Assembly: GCA_963714325.1 (NCBI GenBank)
Contig: CAVQOB010000006.1
Location: forward strand, 193,458 to 257,457
Direction of reading: 5' to 3'
Length of the DNA stretch: 64,000 nucleotides
From: CAVQOB01 sp963714325
Lineage (GTDB): Bacteria > Pseudomonadota > Alphaproteobacteria > Rhizobiales > Hyphomicrobiaceae
Within the stretch, counting starts at the first letter, position 1. Every line of letters begins with the position of its first letter. This document shows, piece by piece, positions 27,664 through 37,018 of the stretch. Both the position numbers and the translations under genes were made by a program. The notes below the pieces were generated by a model, which was not told where the DNA came from, did not search any database, and was given only the letters and a program-made list of their open reading frames with translations.

Positions 27664-28851
27664 ATGAGCCTCGCCGTCTGCCGCGAATGCTTCACCATCG
27701 CCGACATGCCAGCCACCGGCTGCAGTCGCTGCGGCGCCGCGCGCATCGTCTTCCACGATGAACTTGAAACGCTCGACATCGCCCACGTCGACTGCGATGC
27801 CTTCTATGCCTCGGTTGAGAAACGCGACAACCCCGCATTGCGCGACAAGCCACTGCTCGTCGGCCATCCCGGTGGCCGTGGCGTCGTCACCACCGCCTGT
27901 TACATCGCTCGCAAATTCGGCCCGCGCTCGGCGATGCCGATGTTCAAAGCTATCCAGCTCTGCCCTGATGCTGTGATCATCCCACCAAACATGGCGAAGT
28001 ATAAAGCTGTCAGCCACGACATCCGCGAGATCTTCGCGTCCATTTCCGATTGCATCGAGCCGATTTCGCTCGATGAAGCCTACATTGACCTCTCGCCGGC
28101 CCATGCCGTCAGCGGCCGCACCCCACCGGTCGCACTCGCCGAAGCCGCCGCCCGCATCGCGCGCGAACTGCGCATCACCGTGTCGGCGGGCCTCTCCTAC
28201 AACAAATTTCTCGCCAAACTCGCCTCCGACCTCCAGAAGCCGAATGGTTTCTCGGTCATCGGCCGGGCGGAAGCCCGCGACTTCGTCGCCGGCCTTCCCG
28301 TCGGGAAAATTCATGGCGTTGGCCACGCCACTGCCGAGCGCATGGCCGTCGACGGCTTCGAAATGGTTTCCGACCTCCAGGTCGTCAATAGAGCCGAGTT
28401 GATCGCTCGTTACGGTAAGTTTGGCCGCCGCCTCGCCATGTTTGTCAACGGCGAAGACGACCGCGCCGTCACCCCCGAGCGGCCAACCAAAAGCATTTCC
28501 GCCGAAAACACATTCAGCACCGACACTGGCCGCTACAGCGACCTGATGGCCGAGGTCGGTCCACTCTGCGATCGTGTCGCCGAACGCATGCGCCGCAACG
28601 GTCTTGCCGGTCGCGCAGTCGTCTTGAAACTCAAGACATCCGATTTCAAGAACTTGACCCGCAGCCGGCAACTCAAAACGCCAACACAGCGTGCCGAAGT
28701 GCTGCTCGAACAGGCCCAGATTTTGGTCGACAAGGAAGCCGACGGTCGCACGTTTCGGCTGATCGGCATCGGCGTTGCCGACCTGACGCCCGCTGCAGAG
28801 GCCGACCCGCCGGATCTGTTTTCCAGCGCCGCAACCGGCACGGACCTATAG
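27664..28851 (+). CDS. dinB: DNA polymerase IV (Y-family, DinB)
   Basis: Error-prone translesion polymerase. From the ATG chosen it has 395 residues. It begins with four cysteines as CREC (6-9) and CSRC (20-23), a probable zinc-binding extension often seen in alphaproteobacterial DinB proteins. The palm domain has HVDCDAFYASVE (41-52) and the catalytic SLDEAYIDLS; the little-finger domain carries NTFSTDTGRYSDL. No clear LexA box is seen upstream. Its last 6 bp overlap the end of the convergent TPP-enzyme gene. Confidence 0.95.
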   Translation: MSLAVCRECFTIADMPATGCSRCGAARIVFHDELETLDIAHVDCDAFYASVEKRDNPALRDKPLLVGHPGGRGVVTTACYIARKFGPRSAMPMFKAIQLCPDAVIIPPNMAKYKAVSHDIREIFASISDCIEPISLDEAYIDLSPAHAVSGRTPPVALAEAAARIARELRITVSAGLSYNKFLAKLASDLQKPNGFSVIGRAEARDFVAGLPVGKIHGVGHATAERMAVDGFEMVSDLQVVNRAELIARYGKFGRRLAMFVNGEDDRAVTPERPTKSISAENTFSTDTGRYSDLMAEVGPLCDRVAERMRRNGLAGRAVVLKLKTSDFKNLTRSRQLKTPTQRAEVLLEQAQILVDKEADGRTFRLIGIGVADLTPAAEADPPDLFSSAATGTDL

Positions 28852-30402
28852 CACCGCCTCGATCAGGAACGGTCCCTTTCGCGACACTGCAGCCTGTAAG
28901 GCCGCTGCATAGTCTTCTGCCGTCGAAACCTTCTTGCCCTCGACACCCATCCCCTTGGCCATCTGCACCCAATCGAGTGCTGGATTGTCGATATCCAGCA
29001 TCCGCCGCGCATTCCGCCCGGGTTCACCGGCGCCGACATTTTTCAATTCATTGTGCAGAATGGCGTAGGAGCGGTTCGAAAAAATCGTCACCACAGCATC
29101 GAGATTTTCCCGCGCCAGCGTCCACAACGCCTGTACCGTATACATGCCGCTGCCGTCCGCTTGCAGGCCGATGACCTTGCGATCGGGGCACGCAACTGCC
29201 GCGCCAACCGTCATCGGCAAGCCGAGCCCGATGGCGCCGCCCGTCAGCTGCAGATAATCGTGCGGCGGCGTGGTGCGGGTAAAGTTGAAGAGATTGCGTC
29301 CCGACGTGACACTCTCATCGCAGATGATCGCATTGTCCGGCATTAGCGCTGCAACGGCCGTCGCAATGGCGTCGGGTGTCAGCTTGCCGGTGAGCAACGG
29401 CGGGCGCTTCAGCTCAGCAACCGTTGTCTTGGCCTGGCTGTTGATGCGCAACTCGTCGGCAAGCCAGCTGAGTGCGTGGTTGAGGTCTTCGTCTCGATCG
29501 GCGAGCGTGATGATGGTGCAGCCGGGTGGTGTCATGACGCTTGGCTTGCCGGGATAGGCGAAGAACCCGACTGGTGGCTTGGCACCGACGGTGATCATGA
29601 CCTCGACGTCCTTGAGTAGTGCGATGGCCTGATCGATCGGATAGGGAACGCGCTCAATCACCACGCGGCCAGCGCCACGCTCGATCCGCTTGTTCGCTTG
29701 CTGGGCCAGGATGCGAACGCCCGTCGCCTCGGCGATCCGACCGGCCGTCTTTAAGGCGTCACAGCGCAATGCCACATCGGACAGCAGCAGCACGACGCGC
29801 TTGTTCGCCCGGATCGCTTCGGCGGCTTTGCGCACCTTCTCAGGTGCTGCCTGTTTGCGTTCCGCGCGTGGGGCAATTGTGGCGATACCGCTCGGCGCTG
29901 GATTCCAGGCCGCATCCGCCGGTAGGATCAGCGTCGCAATCTGCCCCGGAGGTGCCGTCGCCACTGCGATCGCCCGCGCTGCATCCTCGGACACGTCTTC
30001 CGCGCGCTTGGTCGTGTTCACCCAATGCGACATTGGCCGCGCCAGCATTTCGATATCCGTGGTCAGCGGCGCATCATGCTGCAGATGGTACGTCGCATGA
30101 TCGCCAACCACGTTGATCATCGGCGAGTTCGCGCGCCGGGCGTTGTGAATATTGGCAAGACCATTGGTCAGGCCCGGCCCTGTATGCAGCAGCGTCACCG
30201 CTGGCTTGTCCGCCATCCGGGCATAGCCATCTGCCGCTCCTGTCACCACCCCCTCAAACAGTCCAAGCACACACCGCATGGCGGGCTTGCGATCGAGTGC
30301 CGCCACAAAGTGCATCTCCGACGTCCCGGGATTGGCGAAGCATGTATCCACCCCGCCCGCCAGCAGCGTCTCGCACAAAGCGTCCGCACCGTTCCTGGTC
30401 AT
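28846..30402 (-). CDS. Thiamine-diphosphate-dependent enzyme (acetolactate synthase large-subunit-like)
   Basis: Member of the acetolactate synthase/benzoylformate decarboxylase superfamily, 518 residues. The catalytic Glu lies in GLFEGVVTGAADGYARM near residue 50, and the TPP/metal-binding segment is ADGSGMYTVQALWTLA near 430 with SNRSY following. It is annotated in relatives as an acetolactate synthase but lacks a regulatory subunit neighbour; a 2-oxo-acid decarboxylase role fits the acyl-CoA neighbours. It lies 139 bp from the acyl-CoA dehydrogenase in the same direction. Substrate uncertain. Confidence 0.88.
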   Translation of the reverse strand: MTRNGADALCETLLAGGVDTCFANPGTSEMHFVAALDRKPAMRCVLGLFEGVVTGAADGYARMADKPAVTLLHTGPGLTNGLANIHNARRANSPMINVVGDHATYHLQHDAPLTTDIEMLARPMSHWVNTTKRAEDVSEDAARAIAVATAPPGQIATLILPADAAWNPAPSGIATIAPRAERKQAAPEKVRKAAEAIRANKRVVLLLSDVALRCDALKTAGRIAEATGVRILAQQANKRIERGAGRVVIERVPYPIDQAIALLKDVEVMITVGAKPPVGFFAYPGKPSVMTPPGCTIITLADRDEDLNHALSWLADELRINSQAKTTVAELKRPPLLTGKLTPDAIATAVAALMPDNAIICDESVTSGRNLFNFTRTTPPHDYLQLTGGAIGLGLPMTVGAAVACPDRKVIGLQADGSGMYTVQALWTLARENLDAVVTIFSNRSYAILHNELKNVGAGEPGRNARRMLDIDNPALDWVQMAKGMGVEGKKVSTAEDYAAALQAAVSRKGPFLIEAVL

Positions 30403-30541
30403 GTTGTTTCGTCCCCGGGCATTATGGCATTCCGCCACGTGTCGCGTGTGGTGACTGGACTATGACATCGACAGTTCGCAACTGACCAGTCCCGGTATGC
30501 ACGCCTCGCATGCAGTCTTGCAGTGCAAAGCAGTACACCCC

Positions 30542-31735
30542 TCAATAACTGCGCGGCAACTTGAGAATGTGCTGGGCGATATATGCCAGCACCATATTCG
30601 TCGAGATCGGCGCGGTTTGATAGAGCCGCGTCTCCCGCCATTTGCGCTCGATACCGTACTCGCGAGCGTAGCCGAAGCCGCCGTAGGTTTGCAGGCAGGC
30701 TTCCGCCGCTTTCCACGACGCATCGGCGGCGAGCATTTTGCCCATGTTGGCTTCGGCGCCGCAATCACGCCCCGCCTCATATAATGCTGCCGCTTTCGCG
30801 ACCATCAGCTCGGCGGCGGCCAATTCGGCGTGCGCGCGCGCGATCGGGAATTGCACGCCCTGGTTCTGTCCGATGGGGCGGCCGAACACGACGCGATCGC
30901 GGGCGTATTCGCTAGCTTTTTCGATGAAGTATGTCCCATCGCCCAAACATTCCGCGGCAATCAGGATACGCTCGGCGTTCATGCTGGAGACGATGTACTT
31001 GAAGCCTTGGCCTTCTTCGCCGACGAGATTATCGGCTGGTATTTCGAGGTTGTCGAAAAACACTTCGCAACTGTTGTGATTGATCATCGCGTCAATCGGC
31101 TTGATGGCGATGGTCTTGGCTTTCACGCCGGCTGCGAGGTCGACGAGAAATACAGACAACCCGTCGCTGCGCTTCTTGATCTTGTCGGCGGGCGTCGTGC
31201 GCGCCAGCAACAGCATCAAGTCTGAATGTAACGCGCGGCTGGTCCAGACCTTCTGACCATTGACGATGTAGCGATCGTTGCCTTTTTTCTCGGCGCGGGT
31301 CTTGAGTTGTGTCGTGTCCGAACCCGTCGTTGGCTCGGTAACGCCGAACGCCTGCAGGCGCAGTTTTCCTGACGCGATATTGGGCAGATATTTTTGCTTT
31401 TGCTCGGCTGATCCGTGCCGTAGCACCGTGCCCATTGTGTACATCTGCGCATGACAGGCCGCCGCATTGCAGCCGGTTTCGTGGATCGTCTCGAGGATCG
31501 CGCACGCAGCCGACAGCGGCAGGCCCGCGCCGCCGAACTCTTCGGGGATTAGCGCCGCAAGATACCCAGCCTCCGTCAGTGCAGCGACGAATTCGGTCGG
31601 ATATGCAGCGTCATGATCGAGGCGCATCCAATAGGCGTTCGGAAATTTCGCGCACACTGCGCGCACGCCTTCGCGGATTTCGGTCCACGTGGGGTTGAGG
31701 GGGAGTGCGAGGGAACCGTCGTTATGTGCGTTCAT
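30542..31735 (-). CDS. Acyl-CoA dehydrogenase
   Basis: FAD-dependent alpha,beta-desaturation of an acyl-CoA, passing electrons to ETF. The 397-residue protein shows the FAD/substrate segments LQAFGVTEPTTGSDTTQL and VWTSRALHSDLMLLLART, the core helix block SSMNAERILIAAECLG and the C-terminal QTYGGFGYAREYGIERKWRE that ends the family fold. The ATG gives product MNAHNDGSLAL; an upstream start adds 21 unrelated residues. It is grouped with a TPP enzyme, an enoyl-CoA hydratase and an acyl-CoA ligase, consistent with catabolism of a carboxylic acid via its CoA ester. Confidence 0.93.
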   Translation of the reverse strand: MNAHNDGSLALPLNPTWTEIREGVRAVCAKFPNAYWMRLDHDAAYPTEFVAALTEAGYLAALIPEEFGGAGLPLSAACAILETIHETGCNAAACHAQMYTMGTVLRHGSAEQKQKYLPNIASGKLRLQAFGVTEPTTGSDTTQLKTRAEKKGNDRYIVNGQKVWTSRALHSDLMLLLARTTPADKIKKRSDGLSVFLVDLAAGVKAKTIAIKPIDAMINHNSCEVFFDNLEIPADNLVGEEGQGFKYIVSSMNAERILIAAECLGDGTYFIEKASEYARDRVVFGRPIGQNQGVQFPIARAHAELAAAELMVAKAAALYEAGRDCGAEANMGKMLAADASWKAAEACLQTYGGFGYAREYGIERKWRETRLYQTAPISTNMVLAYIAQHILKLPRSY

Positions 31736-31799
31736 GGTTTTATGTTCTGCGATTGATTGCGACGATATTGAGCGGACGGATTCGCGCGCCATCCACACT

Positions 31800-31946
31800 T
31801 GTCATCCAGCACGCGGTGCGGCGCGCACCCCGGCGAAGGCCGGGGGCAGTGCTTCTCAGCAGATGCGGGATCTTGTGTGTGAGCGTCTCCTGAGGTCCGG
31901 TGTCTGCGCAGCAGTATTGCATACTGCAGCGCGCATGGGATGACAG
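31800..31946. repeat. Palindrome-bounded intergenic repeat element, copy B
   Basis: A 147-bp non-coding element in the gap between the acyl-CoA dehydrogenase and enoyl-CoA hydratase genes, bounded by TGTCATCC and GGGATGACA. It aligns to the reverse complement of the element at 11463-11646 along most of its length, but the internal GGGACCTTG/CAAGGTCCC pair and the far part are diverged or shortened by about 37 bp. Relative orientation to copy A is inverted. Confidence 0.75.
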
Positions 31947-31964
31947 CTGAGTTTAGCGCCACTG

Positions 31965-32765
31965 TTACCGCCCCTTATAGATAGGCTTGCGCTTTTCGTT
32001 GAAGGCGTTGATGCCTTCCTGGCGGTCTTCGGTTGGGACGGTGCGGTTATAGGCTTCGATTTCGAAGGCGTAACCGGTCGATCGGTCGAGTTCGGTTGCC
32101 TTGTCGATGGCTTTCTTGGCTTGGCGCACGGAGATGGGTGCGTTGGCGGCGATGCGTCGCGCGGTTGCCAGCGCCTCGGCCATGAGCGCTTCGCCCGGCA
32201 TGATGCGATTGGCGACGCCCCAGGCCAGCGCATCGGCGGCGCTGAAGGGCGTGCCGGTCAGTATGATTTCCTTGGCTCGGCGGACGCCGACGGCGCGCGG
32301 TAAGTTCTGCGTACCACCGGCTCCCGGCATGATACCGAGCGTCACTTCGGTCAGGGCGAATTTTGCGTGGACGGCGGCGTAGACAAAATCGCAGGCGAGC
32401 GCCAACTCGAGGCCACCGGCGTAGGCCGCGCCATTGACCGCGGCGATGATCGGAATTGGGCAATCCATCATCGCTTTGATGGTCTGCTCGACAACGGCGT
32501 GTTGGCGTCGCCAGGTGGCGTCCGTCATGCCCTTGCGTTCCTTGAGATCGGCACCGGTGCAGAAGCCGCGCGTTCCTGATCCCGTCAAGATGAGGCAGGC
32601 GGCCGCGTCCTGGTCGACGTAGAAGCCCATGAAGCAATCGCGCAGCTCTTCCATCATGCGCGTGTTCATGGCGTTGAGCGCGTCGGGGCGGTCCATCGTC
32701 ACGACACCGACTTTGGCGTCGTCAATGTCAACTGTCAGCGTCTCGTAGGTCTTAGTAATGGACAT
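31965..32765 (-). CDS. Enoyl-CoA hydratase/isomerase family protein
   Basis: Crotonase-fold enzyme, 266 residues from ATG (product MSITKTYETL). The oxyanion-hole segments GFCTGADLKERKG and AAVNGAAYAGGLELALACDFV are present, and both catalytic glutamates expected for hydration are kept (GGLELA and TEVTLGIMPGAGGTQ). It therefore looks like a true hydratase of beta-oxidation type. It is divergent from the acyl-CoA ligase with 108 bp between the starts, and downstream of it lies the acyl-CoA dehydrogenase beyond the repeat element. Confidence 0.93.
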   Translation of the reverse strand: MSITKTYETLTVDIDDAKVGVVTMDRPDALNAMNTRMMEELRDCFMGFYVDQDAAACLILTGSGTRGFCTGADLKERKGMTDATWRRQHAVVEQTIKAMMDCPIPIIAAVNGAAYAGGLELALACDFVYAAVHAKFALTEVTLGIMPGAGGTQNLPRAVGVRRAKEIILTGTPFSAADALAWGVANRIMPGEALMAEALATARRIAANAPISVRQAKKAIDKATELDRSTGYAFEIEAYNRTVPTEDRQEGINAFNEKRKPIYKGR

Positions 32766-32873
32766 GGGCCGGTTCGCTTCGTCAGGAGTGGACCGATATA
32801 CCTCCTGACTTGCCCGGTTCGGGCGCGGATGGCAAGTTGGAGCATTGGATCGACCCACTGGCATCGTACACCC

Positions 32874-34403
32874 ATGAACCTCTCGCTTTCCCTACAAACG
32901 ATGGCGCGGCAGTTGCCGGACAGCCCGGCGATTTCGTGGGACGGGGGACGGTTGAGTTACGGGCAGTTTGAGGATCAGGTGGCGCGGATCGCGGGCGCGC
33001 TCGTCCAGCGTCACGGACTCCAGCGCGGCGATCGCGTGGCCTTGGCGATGGAGAATTGCGGCGAATTCCTCCCTGTGCTCTATGGCATCTGGCGCGCTGG
33101 CCTCGCCGCGATCCCCATCAACAGCAAGCTGCACGGTCGGGAGATCCAGTGGATCGTCGACAACGCCGGCGCCAAGTTGATCATCGCCTCACCGAAACTC
33201 GCTGATGCCTTGACCGCGACAGGTGTTGCCCTTCCCGCTATCATCGCCACTGGCACACCAGACTTTACCCGCCTGCTCAGCGAGCAGCGCATCGATTATT
33301 GCCCGCCCGATTCGACCGGCGAAGCCTGGCTTTTTTATACCTCCGGCACTACCGGCCGACCGAAAGGCGCGATCCTCACCCATCGCAATCTGCTGTGCGC
33401 CGCTATGGCCTACACCGCCGACATCGATTTTCTCGATGAGACCGATGTCTGCCTGCACGCTGCTCCGCTTACGCACGGCTCCGGTCTCTACGCACTGGCC
33501 CACATTGCGCGCGGCAGCCACCAACTGGTGATGGCGAGCTTCGAACCAGCCGCGATCCTGAAAGCCTTTGCGACCCACCGCAACGTCTCCATGTTTGCGG
33601 CACCCACGATGGTCACCCGGCTGGTGCGTCACACAAACGAGCATGGCGGCGACACTACAGGCCTCAAGACGATTATCTACGGTGGGGCGCCGATGTACGT
33701 GTCGGACCTGAAGCAGGCCCTTACGACGTTCGGCCCGAAATTCTATCAGCTCTACGGCCAAGGCGAATCGCCGATGACGATTACCGGCTTGAACAAGCGC
33801 ATGCACGCCGAAACCTCGCACCCGAGATACGAGCAGCGACTCGCTAGCGCCGGCATCGCGCGCCTCGGTTGCGCCTACCGCATCGTCGACGCCCATGGCC
33901 GCGACGTGCCCGACGGCGAAATCGGCGAGATTATCACGATAAGTGACTGCGTGATGCAAGGCTACTGGAATAATCCTGAAGCCAACGCACGCGCGCTGCG
34001 CGGCGGTTGGCTGTGGACCGGCGATCTCGGATCGCGCGACGCTGACGGGTTCCTAACGTTGAAAGACCGCTCCAAGGACCTGATCATTTCCGGTGGCGCC
34101 AACATCTATCCACGCGAAATCGAGGACGTACTACTGACCGACGCGCGCGTCCTCGAATGCGCCGTTGTCTCGCGTCCGCACCTCGACTGGGGCGAGGAAG
34201 TCATTGCCTATGTCGTGACAAAACCCGGCAGCGCGCCGCTGGACGAAAAGGCACTTGACCGCCTCTGCCTCGCCAACATCGCCCGCTTCAAGCGCCCGAA
34301 AGGCTACCGCTTCGTCGACACTCTGCCCAAGAACAACTACGGCAAGGTCTTGAAAACGGAATTACGCGCACTGCTGAAGGACGAAACGGGAAGCAATCGC
34401 TGA
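32874..34403 (+). CDS. Acyl-CoA synthetase (AMP-forming, class I adenylate-forming)
   Basis: Activates a carboxylic acid to its CoA ester via an acyl-adenylate. The 509-residue protein has the P-loop YTSGTTGRPKGA near residue 160, the YGQGESPMTITGL adenylate motif near 290, the hinge LWTGDLGSRDADGFLTLKDR near 375 and the C-terminal catalytic Lys in PKNNYGKVLKTEL. It resembles long-chain or aromatic acid-CoA ligases; substrate unassigned. A Bug-type binding protein gene follows 110 nt later, suggesting that the acid may be taken up by a tripartite transporter. Confidence 0.93.
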   Translation: MNLSLSLQTMARQLPDSPAISWDGGRLSYGQFEDQVARIAGALVQRHGLQRGDRVALAMENCGEFLPVLYGIWRAGLAAIPINSKLHGREIQWIVDNAGAKLIIASPKLADALTATGVALPAIIATGTPDFTRLLSEQRIDYCPPDSTGEAWLFYTSGTTGRPKGAILTHRNLLCAAMAYTADIDFLDETDVCLHAAPLTHGSGLYALAHIARGSHQLVMASFEPAAILKAFATHRNVSMFAAPTMVTRLVRHTNEHGGDTTGLKTIIYGGAPMYVSDLKQALTTFGPKFYQLYGQGESPMTITGLNKRMHAETSHPRYEQRLASAGIARLGCAYRIVDAHGRDVPDGEIGEIITISDCVMQGYWNNPEANARALRGGWLWTGDLGSRDADGFLTLKDRSKDLIISGGANIYPREIEDVLLTDARVLECAVVSRPHLDWGEEVIAYVVTKPGSAPLDEKALDRLCLANIARFKRPKGYRFVDTLPKNNYGKVLKTELRALLKDETGSNR

Positions 34404-34513
34404 TGGTCTCCGCGCGATGGCGGCGCGTGCGCCACGCAACGAAGGCGATTGTCAGGTCCCGCAATCAATGCCAACAATTGGGCAAAAAAGCCAAACGGTC
34501 TGGGAGGACAGTG

Positions 34514-35500
34514 ATGCTGACGCGACGTCGATTGCTTACAGCGGGTTCGAGTGTGCCGATACTGTCAATTTTATCCCGTGCTGCATCGGCCCAGCAGCCC
34601 TGGCCGAAATCGCCTGTTACGATGATTGTACCGTTTCCGCCGGGTGGGCAGGCGGATCTCGCGGCGCGACCGATCGCAGAGGCACTGCAGCGTATTCTTG
34701 GCGTTACGGTGGTCGTCGAAAATCGCGCTGGCGCAGGCGGGGCGGTCGGCAATGCGGCAGCAGCCAAAGCTGCAGGCGATGGCGCGACGATCCTGATGAC
34801 GCTGTCGTCGCTGGCCGTGCTGCCCGAATCTAATCGGATCTTCGATAAGCCGCCATTGTACGAGGTCGATCAGCTGAAACCAATTGCACGCGTGCTCGCC
34901 GATCCGACGTTGCTGGCCGTTCCTGCGTCAGCGCCTTGGAAGTCGGTCGCAGAACTCGTCGAGGATGCGAATAAGCGGCCGGGCGTCATTACCTACGGAT
35001 CGTCCGGAACCTACGGCACGCTGCATGTGTCGATGGAAATGTTCGCGCACGCCGCCGGCATCAAGTTGGTGCATGTTTCCTATCGCGGTGCGGGCCCGGC
35101 GTTGAACGATCTCGTTGGTGGGCAGATCCAGGCGCTGGCGTCGGCGCCGGGCGTGCTCAAGCCGCAGGTCGATGCGGGCAAATTGCGCGTTCTGGCCAAT
35201 TGGGGAGCCAAGCGTATCGAGAGTTTCCCCGACACGCCGACGTTCATGGAACTCGGCTACAAGGACGTCGAGTTCTATATCTGGGCCGGGTTGTTCGTGC
35301 CCGCCGGATTGCCTGATGATCTCACCGTGCGGCTGCGCGATACCATGAAGCAGGCGATGGCGGAGGCGGGCGTGCAGAAGATTTTTGCGACCGCTGGCAG
35401 TCCGCCCGCCTATCTGGATGCGTCTGAGTTTGCTCAATTCGTCAAAGGTGACAGCGCACGGCTGATCGCCGCCGTGCGCAAGATCGGCAAGGTGGAGTAG
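34514..35500 (+). CDS. Bug family (TctC) periplasmic solute-binding protein
   Basis: Extracytoplasmic receptor of the tripartite tricarboxylate transporter (TTT) type, binding carboxylates. From ATG with GGGAGG upstream it has 328 residues: a TRRRLLTAGSS... signal that could use the Tat or Sec route, cleaved after ASA near residue 26, then the Bug landmarks VTMIVPFPPGGQADLAAR, VENRAGAGGAVGN, YGSSGTYGTLH and YRGAGPALNDLVGGQIQAL. No TctA/TctB membrane genes are next to it, which is common for orphan Bug proteins. Its position after the CoA ligase suggests that the ligand is the acid activated there. Confidence 0.93.
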   Translation: MLTRRRLLTAGSSVPILSILSRAASAQQPWPKSPVTMIVPFPPGGQADLAARPIAEALQRILGVTVVVENRAGAGGAVGNAAAAKAAGDGATILMTLSSLAVLPESNRIFDKPPLYEVDQLKPIARVLADPTLLAVPASAPWKSVAELVEDANKRPGVITYGSSGTYGTLHVSMEMFAHAAGIKLVHVSYRGAGPALNDLVGGQIQALASAPGVLKPQVDAGKLRVLANWGAKRIESFPDTPTFMELGYKDVEFYIWAGLFVPAGLPDDLTVRLRDTMKQAMAEAGVQKIFATAGSPPAYLDASEFAQFVKGDSARLIAAVRKIGKVE

Positions 35501-35577
35501 AGCGCCTTTTCACGCGCTTCAGTCGCCCAAACTAGCCTTGTCCGCCATCGGCAGGACCAGCCCGCGCTTTATTCCTT

Positions 35578-35606
35578 GCGCTTCAGCTGCCCACCAGCAG
35601 CCGCGC
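35578..35606. repeat. Fragment of the palindromic repeat element
   Basis: GCGCTTCAGCTGCCCACCAG continued by CAGCCGCGC matches the internal part of copy A near 11500-11528 (GCGCTTCGGTTGCCCACCAG continued by CAACCGCGC) at 26 of 29 bases, same orientation. A weaker relic GCGCTTCAGTCGCCCA lies about 65 bp upstream at 35513. Bounding TGTCATCC ends are not found here, so this looks like a truncated copy. Confidence 0.5.
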
Positions 35607-35875
35607 TAATGCAGCTTGTATTCACTGCCGACGAGACTGATTTCGGCAGGTGAGATCAAGCCGGCATGGGCGACGCGGACCTTGAACAAGGGCCCATGCA
35701 GGTTGCGTGCCCAGAATTCGAGGAACTTGTTAAGTTGCGGAAAGCGAGGGGCGAGGTCGTAGTCCTGCCAGATAAAACTCTGCAGGATCGCCGGATGGTC
35801 CGGCATCCGGTAGAGGATTTCCGCCGTCGTCAGGCTGAAACCTTTGAGTTGCTCGATGAACGCGCTGTCTGCCAT
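35606..35875 (-). CDS. Usg family protein
   Basis: Small conserved alphaproteobacterial protein of unknown biochemical role, first noticed upstream of trp genes. The 89 residues match the family over their whole length: the TTAEILYRMPDHPAILQSFI block, WQDYDLAPRFPQLNKFLEFW, and a C-terminal VRVAHAGLISPAEI. No signal or membrane segment. No tryptophan genes are near, so the context gives no clue to function. Confidence 0.88.
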   Translation of the reverse strand: MADSAFIEQLKGFSLTTAEILYRMPDHPAILQSFIWQDYDLAPRFPQLNKFLEFWARNLHGPLFKVRVAHAGLISPAEISLVGSEYKLH

Positions 35876-36091
35876 GCGATCCTCCCTGTGAGTCGGTCAT
35901 CAGGTGCGACGCACACGTTGAAGAATCATACGCTGAAGTTGCGACTAAAGTGTGCAACACTTCGGAAAAATTGTAGGCATCAGTAGCGTTGGCAGCCTCA
36001 ATTGATTGCTGCTGGCAAAGTCTCTGGGAGAGCGATCAGATTTTTGTCGCGCTGCTGATCGGAAAACTGGTTCCCACTATTCCGGAAGCGC

Positions 36092-36841
36092 TCAATAAGT
36101 CGCGCGGCCGCCGGAAATGTCGAGTACCTGGCCGGTGGTGAAGGAACAATCGGCGGATGCGGCCCAGGCGATGAGGGCTGCCACCTCCTGCACCTGGACG
36201 AAGCGGGCGCGGGGGATCTTCGACAGCATGAAATCGATATGCGCCTGGGTGATCTGGTCGAAGATCGCCGTCTTGGCGGCAGCCGGCGTGATGGCGTTGA
36301 CGGAGATGTCATAGGCAGCCAGTTCCTTGCCGAGCGACTTGGTCATGCCGATCAATGCCGCCTTCGACGCCGAGTAGGGCGATGCGTTGGGATTGCCTTC
36401 CTTGCCGGCGATGGACGCGATATTGACGATGCGGCCGTAATTCTGCGCGATCATGCCGGGGATGACGGCCTGACAGCAGTTGAACGGCCCTTCCAAATTG
36501 ACGCGCATCGTCGACTGCAGGTCTGTGAGCTTGACCTCCCAGAGTTTCGCGGTCGGTCCCGCGATACCGGCATTGTTGACCAGGATGTCGATGCGGCCGA
36601 ACGCTTTGAGTGTCGCATCGCGCGCGGCGACGACGGACTTCGGGTCGGTTACGTCGCAAGGAACGGCAAGCGCATCGGGTCCCAGTTCCTTGGCGGTCTT
36701 TTCGGCGAATTTGGCGTCCATGTCCCACAGCGCGACCTTGGCGCCGGAAGCAATGAAGCGCTCAGCCGATGCGCGGCCAATGCCCTGCGCGCCGCCGGTG
36801 ATGGCCGCAATGCGGCCATTTAGGTCGATTGTGTTTGCCAT
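36092..36841 (-). CDS. Short-chain dehydrogenase/reductase, sugar-acid type
   Basis: NAD(P)-dependent classical SDR of 249 residues. It has the cofactor loop GGAQGIG near 16-22, DVTD for the adenine pocket, NNAGIAG near 90, the catalytic Ser in NIASIAGKEG and the Tyr/Lys pair in SPYSASKAAL. Closest in pattern to 2-keto-3-deoxy-L-rhamnonate/fuconate-type dehydrogenases. Downstream in the same direction as a class II aldolase and a four-carbon acid-sugar kinase, so it probably oxidises or reduces a hydroxy or keto acid in that route. Confidence 0.9.
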   Translation of the reverse strand: MANTIDLNGRIAAITGGAQGIGRASAERFIASGAKVALWDMDAKFAEKTAKELGPDALAVPCDVTDPKSVVAARDATLKAFGRIDILVNNAGIAGPTAKLWEVKLTDLQSTMRVNLEGPFNCCQAVIPGMIAQNYGRIVNIASIAGKEGNPNASPYSASKAALIGMTKSLGKELAAYDISVNAITPAAAKTAIFDQITQAHIDFMLSKIPRARFVQVQEVAALIAWAASADCSFTTGQVLDISGGRATY

Positions 36842-37018
36842 GGTGATGTATTCTCCTGGATGCGATGCCTTCGCTTCGCGATTGGGACCAGCCCCAGCCG
36901 CCGCCAGCGGGACGTCCTATCGCTTGAACGTTCGCGTTCGGGCCGTACTGCCCGTCTTTTGGGCGATTTATTTGTGGCTGGCTATGGCGAACTGCGCAGT
37001 ACTGGTGTGCCGTTGCCG

